A program made the translations under genes and the position numbers. A DNA stretch of 47,913 nt from Candidatus Azobacteroides sp. GTDB lineage: Bacteria > Bacteroidota > Bacteroidia > Bacteroidales > Azobacteroidaceae. This document shows positions 44,091 through 47,913 of this stretch, piece after piece (position 1 is the stretch's first letter; every line of letters starts with the position of its first letter). The stretch lies in assembly GCA_009778655.1 (NCBI GenBank), contig WRFZ01000174.1, positions 1 through 47,913 of the forward strand. The letters are read 5' to 3'. The notes beneath the pieces are model-generated. The model had not been told where the DNA came from. It saw nothing but the letters and a program-made list of their open reading frames with translations, and searched no databases.

Positions 44091-45213
44091 ACATCTGACG
44101 ATAGTATTTCCGATAATTGCCGGAAGTCACTTTTTCCACCCAGTCTTGATTTTCAAGATACCATCGGATGGTTTTTACGATTCCGTCTTCGAATTTGGTT
44201 TCCGGATACCAACCCAATTCATTGGTAATTTTTGTAGGATCAATGGCATAACGGTGATCATGTCCCAAACGATCTTTGACGAAAGTAATCAAATAATCGT
44301 CGGTAATCCATTCCAAATTGTCCTGTTGCGAATCATTATTTTCTTTCAAGGCGCTTTTGTAACCCGGATTTTCCTCCATCAATCGTTTAATGGTTGTAAT
44401 GATTATCTTGACAATATCAATATTCTTCTTTTCATTATGTCCTCCGATATTATATACTTCACCGGTGCGTCCGTGAAGTAACACACTGTCAATCGCTTTG
44501 CAATGATCTTCTACGTACAGCCAGTCGCGCACATTGGAGCCGTCGCCATACACCGGAAGCTTTTTCTTTTCAAGGATATTCTTAATAATCAGCGGAATTA
44601 ATTTTTCCGGGAAATGATACGGCCCGTAATTATTGGAACAACGAGTGATATTAACCGGCATTTTATACGTTTCAGCATAAGCCGTTACAATCATATCGGC
44701 TGCGGCTTTGGATGCCGAGTAAGGACTTCGCGGGTCCAACGGCGTCGTTTCGGTAAAATAGCCGGTTTCTCCCAGACTTCCGTAAACTTCATCGGTTGAT
44801 ACTTGAAGAAATTTTACTCCTTTCCTGTATATCGGATAACCGGATTCATCTTTTCCGGTTGTCCATGATTTTTTTGCGGTATCCAATAAATTCTGAGTTC
44901 CCAAGATATTCGTTTTCAAGAATAATTGCGGATTTTCGATGCTTCGATCCACATGACTTTCGGCGGCAAAATTAACGACGAAATCAATCGGATGTTTTTC
45001 AAAAATTTCTTTGACGACTCTCGGATTACTGATATTTCCCTTGATAAACGTCACTTTCGGATTGGTCAAATCGTCTTTGATTGTCCCGAGATTTCCCGCG
45101 TATGTCAAGTTATCCAATATTACCAAATGCGTATTCGGATGTTTTTTCAATACGTATTTTACAAAATTGGAACCGATAAATCCGGCGCCCCCGGTTACTA
45201 AATAAGTATTCAT
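44077..45213 (-). CDS. rmlB: dTDP-glucose 4,6-dehydratase
   Basis: Second step of dTDP-L-rhamnose synthesis, making dTDP-4-keto-6-deoxyglucose. The 378-residue short-chain dehydrogenase-type protein has the NAD motif TGGAGFIGSN at 7-16, NFAAESHVDRSIENP, the catalytic STDEVYG and YSASKAA, and GDGSNVRDWLYVEDH. It is slightly longer than the usual 350-360 because of an insertion around SALKENNDSQQDN. It lies downstream of the methyltransferase and overlaps the dehydrogenase start by 14 bases. Confidence 0.95.
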   Translation of the reverse strand: MNTYLVTGGAGFIGSNFVKYVLKKHPNTHLVILDNLTYAGNLGTIKDDLTNPKVTFIKGNISNPRVVKEIFEKHPIDFVVNFAAESHVDRSIENPQLFLKTNILGTQNLLDTAKKSWTTGKDESGYPIYRKGVKFLQVSTDEVYGSLGETGYFTETTPLDPRSPYSASKAAADMIVTAYAETYKMPVNITRCSNNYGPYHFPEKLIPLIIKNILEKKKLPVYGDGSNVRDWLYVEDHCKAIDSVLLHGRTGEVYNIGGHNEKKNIDIVKIIITTIKRLMEENPGYKSALKENNDSQQDNLEWITDDYLITFVKDRLGHDHRYAIDPTKITNELGWYPETKFEDGIVKTIRWYLENQDWVEKVTSGNYRKYYRQMYGNR

Positions 45214-45224
45214 TTGATGTTATT

Positions 45225-46007
45225 TTACGCTTTCAATAAATAAAACGCACAAGTTGTAAAAAAATTACGAACGTAAGGAATAGAACCGATAAAAGCCGAT
45301 TGTTTCCGCCCTTTCATTTTAAATTTGTGCTTATAAATCGGATTAATAAAGTATAATTCCTTATTTACAATGGTATAGTTCGTTTTCTTTGCTAATTTTT
45401 CTAATTGTTCGATGGAAATTCCTGTTTCTTGAAGTTCGCACAAATGGTCCGGGCCTTCTTTAAATGCTTTCAAGATGCTTCTATACGCCGGCGTCGGCAA
45501 CAAATGGAAATAAGGAAGATGAGATAAGAATTTACTTCGGCATATTTGCTGATGTCCTCCGAAAGGCATTTGCCAAGGCGGAAATCCGATAAAAATTACT
45601 CCTGAAGGATTCAGAAACGATTGCATTCTTTTCAATAATTTTTCATGACCGTGTATATGCTCGATGACATCTTTTAAAATAATAATATCAAATTTCAGTT
45701 GATATTCTTTTTCGAAATCAATCGAATATATATCATTATTTATAAGCGTCAATTGTTCCGATTCGATAAAACCGGATAATTTTTCACGCGCATAATCCAG
45801 CGACCCCGTATCCAAATCTACCCCGAATCCTTTATGTCCTCTTTCTAAAAAAGCGCTTAACACGCCGGCCGTACCGCAACCGATTTCCAACACCTTTGCA
45901 TCGCCGGTAAAAGGATAAACTTTTTCAATAAAAGGAATAATGTCTTCTTCGCAAACCATTTTCTGCATCAAAAAATAACGGTTGCGATCGGAATGAAATT
46001 CATACAT
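45225..46007 (-). CDS. Class I SAM-dependent methyltransferase
   Basis: A 260-residue methyltransferase with motif I VLEIGCGTAGVLSAF (about residues 39-53), the acidic residue in GFGVDLD, and IILKDVIEHIHGHEK as motif IV/V. It sits inside the rml cluster between rmlA and rmlB, suggesting methylation of a surface sugar; protein or lipid substrates cannot be ruled out. It is 28 bases from rmlA and 11 from rmlB, so clearly co-transcribed. Confidence 0.85.
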   Translation of the reverse strand: MYEFHSDRNRYFLMQKMVCEEDIIPFIEKVYPFTGDAKVLEIGCGTAGVLSAFLERGHKGFGVDLDTGSLDYAREKLSGFIESEQLTLINNDIYSIDFEKEYQLKFDIIILKDVIEHIHGHEKLLKRMQSFLNPSGVIFIGFPPWQMPFGGHQQICRSKFLSHLPYFHLLPTPAYRSILKAFKEGPDHLCELQETGISIEQLEKLAKKTNYTIVNKELYFINPIYKHKFKMKGRKQSAFIGSIPYVRNFFTTCAFYLLKA

Positions 46008-46035
46008 TTGCTATTAGCATTTGAGTTATTGAATG

Positions 46036-46899
46036 TTAAGAAACTAAAGAAAGAAGATATTGTCCGTATTCGGTTTTATCGAGCGCCTTTCCCAATCTTC
46101 TCAATTGCAGGTTATCAATCCAGCCGTTTCGCCATGCAATTTCTTCGATACAAGAAACATAAAATCCTTGTCGTTTTTGTATGGTTGCCACGAAATTGGA
46201 AGCGTCTAAAAGGCTGTCGCAATTCCCGGTATCTAACCATGCAAAACCCCGGCCGAAAAGTTGTACGTTTAATTGATTTTCTTCTAAATAAGTTCGGTTG
46301 AGATCGGTAATTTCATATTCGCCTCGCGCCGAAGGTTTCAAAACTTTGGCGCGTGAAACGACCGAATTGTCGTAAAAATACAAACCCGGAACCGCATAAT
46401 TGGATTTGGGATGTTCGGGCTTTTCTTCAATGGAAATCACTTTTCCCGTTTCATCGAAATCCACTACTCCGTAGGCTCTCGGATCTTTCACATAATAACC
46501 GAAAATGCAAGCGCCAGATTCAATTGCTTTTGCTTGCCGAAGCATTTTACTGAAACCTTGTCCGTAGAAAATGTTATCGCCCAGAATCAAGCAAGCGGAA
46601 TCGTTTCCGATAAATTCTTCTCCCAAAACAAATGCTTGAGCCAAACCGTTGGGCGTCTGCTGAATAATGTATTCAAACTTCATTCCCAGATTTTCTCCCG
46701 TTCCGAGCAATTGTTGAAACATCGGTAAATCACGAGGCGTGGATATAATCAAAACTTCTCGGATTTCGGCCAGCATTAATGACGATAAAGGATAATAAAC
46801 CATTGGTTTATCATATACCGGCATCATTTGTTTGGAAATAGATTTTGATAACGGGAAAAGTCGAGTAGCGCTTCCTCCGGCCAATATAATACCTTTCAT
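46036..46899 (-). CDS. rmlA: Glucose-1-phosphate thymidylyltransferase
   Basis: Joins dTTP and glucose 1-phosphate to dTDP-glucose, first step of dTDP-rhamnose synthesis. The 287-residue protein has the nucleotidyltransferase signature [10 protein letters not shown] (8-17), [28 protein letters not shown] and LGDNIFYG. The second Gly of the usual GSGTRL is Ala, as in a number of Bacteroidota homologues I recall. It follows rmlC by four bases. Confidence 0.95.
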   Translation of the reverse strand: MKGIILAGGSATRLFPLSKSISKQMMPVYDKPMVYYPLSSLMLAEIREVLIISTPRDLPMFQQLLGTGENLGMKFEYIIQQTPNGLAQAFVLGEEFIGNDSACLILGDNIFYGQGFSKMLRQAKAIESGACIFGYYVKDPRAYGVVDFDETGKVISIEEKPEHPKSNYAVPGLYFYDNSVVSRAKVLKPSARGEYEITDLNRTYLEENQLNVQLFGRGFAWLDTGNCDSLLDASNFVATIQKRQGFYVSCIEEIAWRNGWIDNLQLRRLGKALDKTEYGQYLLSLVS

Positions 46900-46903
46900 A
46901 TCA

Positions 46904-47440
46904 TTAAATATCTTTCAATAATTTTCCTTTCCGATCTTTTTCCGATAAGCGTATTTGCGATTGGTCTAACGGCCATTGAATGGCTATATCGGAATCCGTG
47001 CAATTAATCGTTCTTTCATGAACGGGAGAATAAATATTGTCCACTTTATAGGTAAAAACGGCGGTTTCGCTTAACGCCAGAAAACCGTGCGCAAATCCGC
47101 GCGGGATAAAAAATTGGCGTTTGTTTTCTTCTGATAATTCAACGGCGACGTATTTTCCGAAAGTGGAAGACGTTTTGCGGATGTCAACGGCAATGTCCCA
47201 TACTTTTCCTTGAATCACCTTGACTAATTTGGCTTGAGCCGCGTCTCCTTCTTGAAAATGCAATCCTCTGAAAATGCCGAATGAAGATTTTGATTCATTG
47301 TCTTGAATAAAATCCGTTTTGCCGATTTTTTGTTCAAACTCCGATTTTTTATAACTTTCCATGAAATAACCGCGTTCATCCTTGATAATCAGAGGTTCAA
47401 TAATCCATAAGCCCTCGATTTCAGTTTTGAGATATTCCAT
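46904..47440 (-). CDS. rmlC: dTDP-4-dehydrorhamnose 3,5-epimerase
   Basis: Epimerises dTDP-4-keto-6-deoxyglucose at C3 and C5. The 178-residue cupin has FRGLHFQ with the catalytic His, the [11 protein letters not shown] motif, and the Tyr in KVDNIYSP near residue 138. First gene of the rml operon, behind a TACCTTTG promoter core. rmlD, which would finish the pathway, does not occur in the window. Confidence 0.95.
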   Translation of the reverse strand: MEYLKTEIEGLWIIEPLIIKDERGYFMESYKKSEFEQKIGKTDFIQDNESKSSFGIFRGLHFQEGDAAQAKLVKVIQGKVWDIAVDIRKTSSTFGKYVAVELSEENKRQFFIPRGFAHGFLALSETAVFTYKVDNIYSPVHERTINCTDSDIAIQWPLDQSQIRLSEKDRKGKLLKDI

Positions 47441-47460
47441 ATACTATTCATATTTCGTTA

Positions 47461-47468
47461 CAAAGGTA
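47461..47468 (-). promoter_or_regulatory. Promoter core for rml cluster
   Basis: TACCTTTG on the minus strand, 20 bases before the rmlC ATG at 47440. Confidence 0.6.
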
Positions 47469-47529
47469 ATATTTTTCGTTAACTTTTAATGAAAATGAGG
47501 GAAAAATTTTTTTTCATGATTTTTCCTAT

Positions 47530-47537
47530 TAACTTTG
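47530..47537 (+). promoter_or_regulatory. Promoter core for response regulator
   Basis: TAACTTTG on the plus strand, 48 bases before the ATG at 47586; divergent from the rml promoter. Confidence 0.5.
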
Positions 47538-47585
47538 TAGTGCTTTTGGTTAAGAGATAATTTTTGTAAAATTTCAACTCTATAA

Positions 47586-47913
47586 ATGAAAGATGTATTA
47601 ATCATAGACGACGTTGTTACGTTAGGTTTGATGTTGAAAACATGGTTTTTGAAGAAAGGTTTTCAGGCAAGAACTGCTATAAGTATAAGCGATGCCAAGA
47701 AAAATATTCAAGAACAGAAACCCGACTTAATAATTTCCGATTTACGATTACCCGATGGCAGCGGCTTAGACTTGATAAAATGGGTCAAAGAACATTACAA
47801 CGATATTGTTATTATCGTGATGACAAGCTACGCCGATATTCAAACAGCCGTTGAATGTATTCGCGCGGGCGCTTATGATTATGTGGCCAAACCCTTGAAT
47901 CCGGAAGAAGTAT
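47586..47913 (+). CDS. Response regulator, NtrC-like, 3'-truncated
   Basis: The first 109 residues of a receiver-domain protein that runs off the window. It has the acidic pair in LIIDDV, the phospho-acceptor Asp in IISDLRLPDGSG, the Thr-Ser in VMTSYADIQTAVE and the Lys in DYVAKPLNPEEV. The ADIQTAVECIRAGAYDYVAKP stretch is typical of NtrC/AtoC-type regulators with a sigma-54 AAA domain, but that part lies outside, so the output domain is inferred. A possible partner kinase is not visible. It is divergent from the rml cluster. Confidence 0.85.
   Translation, partial: MKDVLIIDDVVTLGLMLKTWFLKKGFQARTAISISDAKKNIQEQKPDLIISDLRLPDGSGLDLIKWVKEHYNDIVIIVMTSYADIQTAVECIRAGAYDYVAKPLNPEEV

Noticed and set aside
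43972-44481. A 169-codon plus-strand frame containing Cys/Leu-rich repeats (CCLLPAACC)
   Set aside because: The apparent peptide repeat is the complement of the heptamer arrays in the dehydrogenase gene; the remainder is antisense to rmlB.
46041-46899. Ala in place of Gly in the RmlA GSGTRL motif as a sign of inactivation
   Set aside because: All other motifs are intact and I recall the same GSATRL form in other Bacteroidota enzymes.
1-47913. tRNA, rRNA, tmRNA or insertion sequence
   Set aside because: No cloverleaf-like GC-rich segments, CCA ends, transposase frames or terminal inverted repeats with target duplications were found by reading.

Overview
The window is a contiguous stretch of a Bacteroidota chromosome, most likely from the order Bacteroidales. 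The case rests on type IX secretion (T9SS) genes porU and porV in a cluster with ispF, secreted proteins with a T9SS C-terminal sorting domain, a eukaryote-type (GT3) glycogen synthase next to a DUF3417-type glucan phosphorylase, a FeoA-FeoB fusion, a small histone H1-like protein, and repeated use of the Bacteroidota promoter core TAnnTTTG upstream of genes. I see no rRNA, tRNA, CRISPR array, phage or transposase gene. The genes look vertical and mostly housekeeping. About 46 genes are called; the first is cut at its 5' end and the last at its 3' end.

Layout. 1-2430: two tandem paralogues of a T9SS-exported protein built of 29-residue YD-like repeats. 2500-6735 (-): glycogen phosphorylase and synthase. 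6966-8291 (+): an acyltransferase and an omega-amidase-like nitrilase. 8215-14006 (-): a dut, TPR, DUF4292 lipoprotein, EnvC-like, queC, queF, small Cys-rich membrane protein series. 14276-19508 (+): recJ, recQ, a GT2 glycosyltransferase and a GNAT enzyme. 19860-22316 (+): feoAB. 22347-26513: a Uma2-type nuclease, a membrane-anchored MutS-like ATPase, an M48 lipoprotein protease and a rhamnose-mutarotase-like protein. 26627-30099 (-): histone H1-like protein, rlmD, pssA, psd and a SUI1/YciH factor. 30279-39381 (+): FAH-family enzyme, porU, porV, ispF, a beta-propeller protein, a glycosyltransferase and a Wzx-like flippase, close-packed enough to be one transcript or two. 39400-42935: MFS transporter (-), then a DUF1573 protein and a MeaB-type GTPase (+). 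42954-47440 (-): rmlC, rmlA, a methyltransferase, rmlB and a WlbA/WbpB-like sugar dehydrogenase. 47586-end (+): start of a response regulator.

How it fits together. PorU is the T9SS sortase that removes the sorting domain and joins cargo to a surface lipopolysaccharide; PorV is its shuttle. The two repeat proteins at the left edge are typical cargo. The porUV run ends in a glycosyltransferase and a flippase, and the rml cluster that follows carries a dehydrogenase resembling those that make diacetamido-uronic acids, the sugar class used as the T9SS attachment linker in Porphyromonas gingivalis. This suggests a local link between secretion and surface glycan synthesis, but that is inference.

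The most unusual signal is a set of short tandem repeats whose unit is always seven bases although the sequence differs (GAATTAC, GAATTAT, CCTGTTG, CGGGAAC/CGGCGAC, GGTACAC types). They occupy both sides of queC, the sorting-domain codons of both T9SS cargo genes, and two in-frame positions in the sugar dehydrogenase, where they have created new protein sequence. They resemble the heptanucleotide STRR repeats known from cyanobacteria; I do not know of a description in Bacteroidales.
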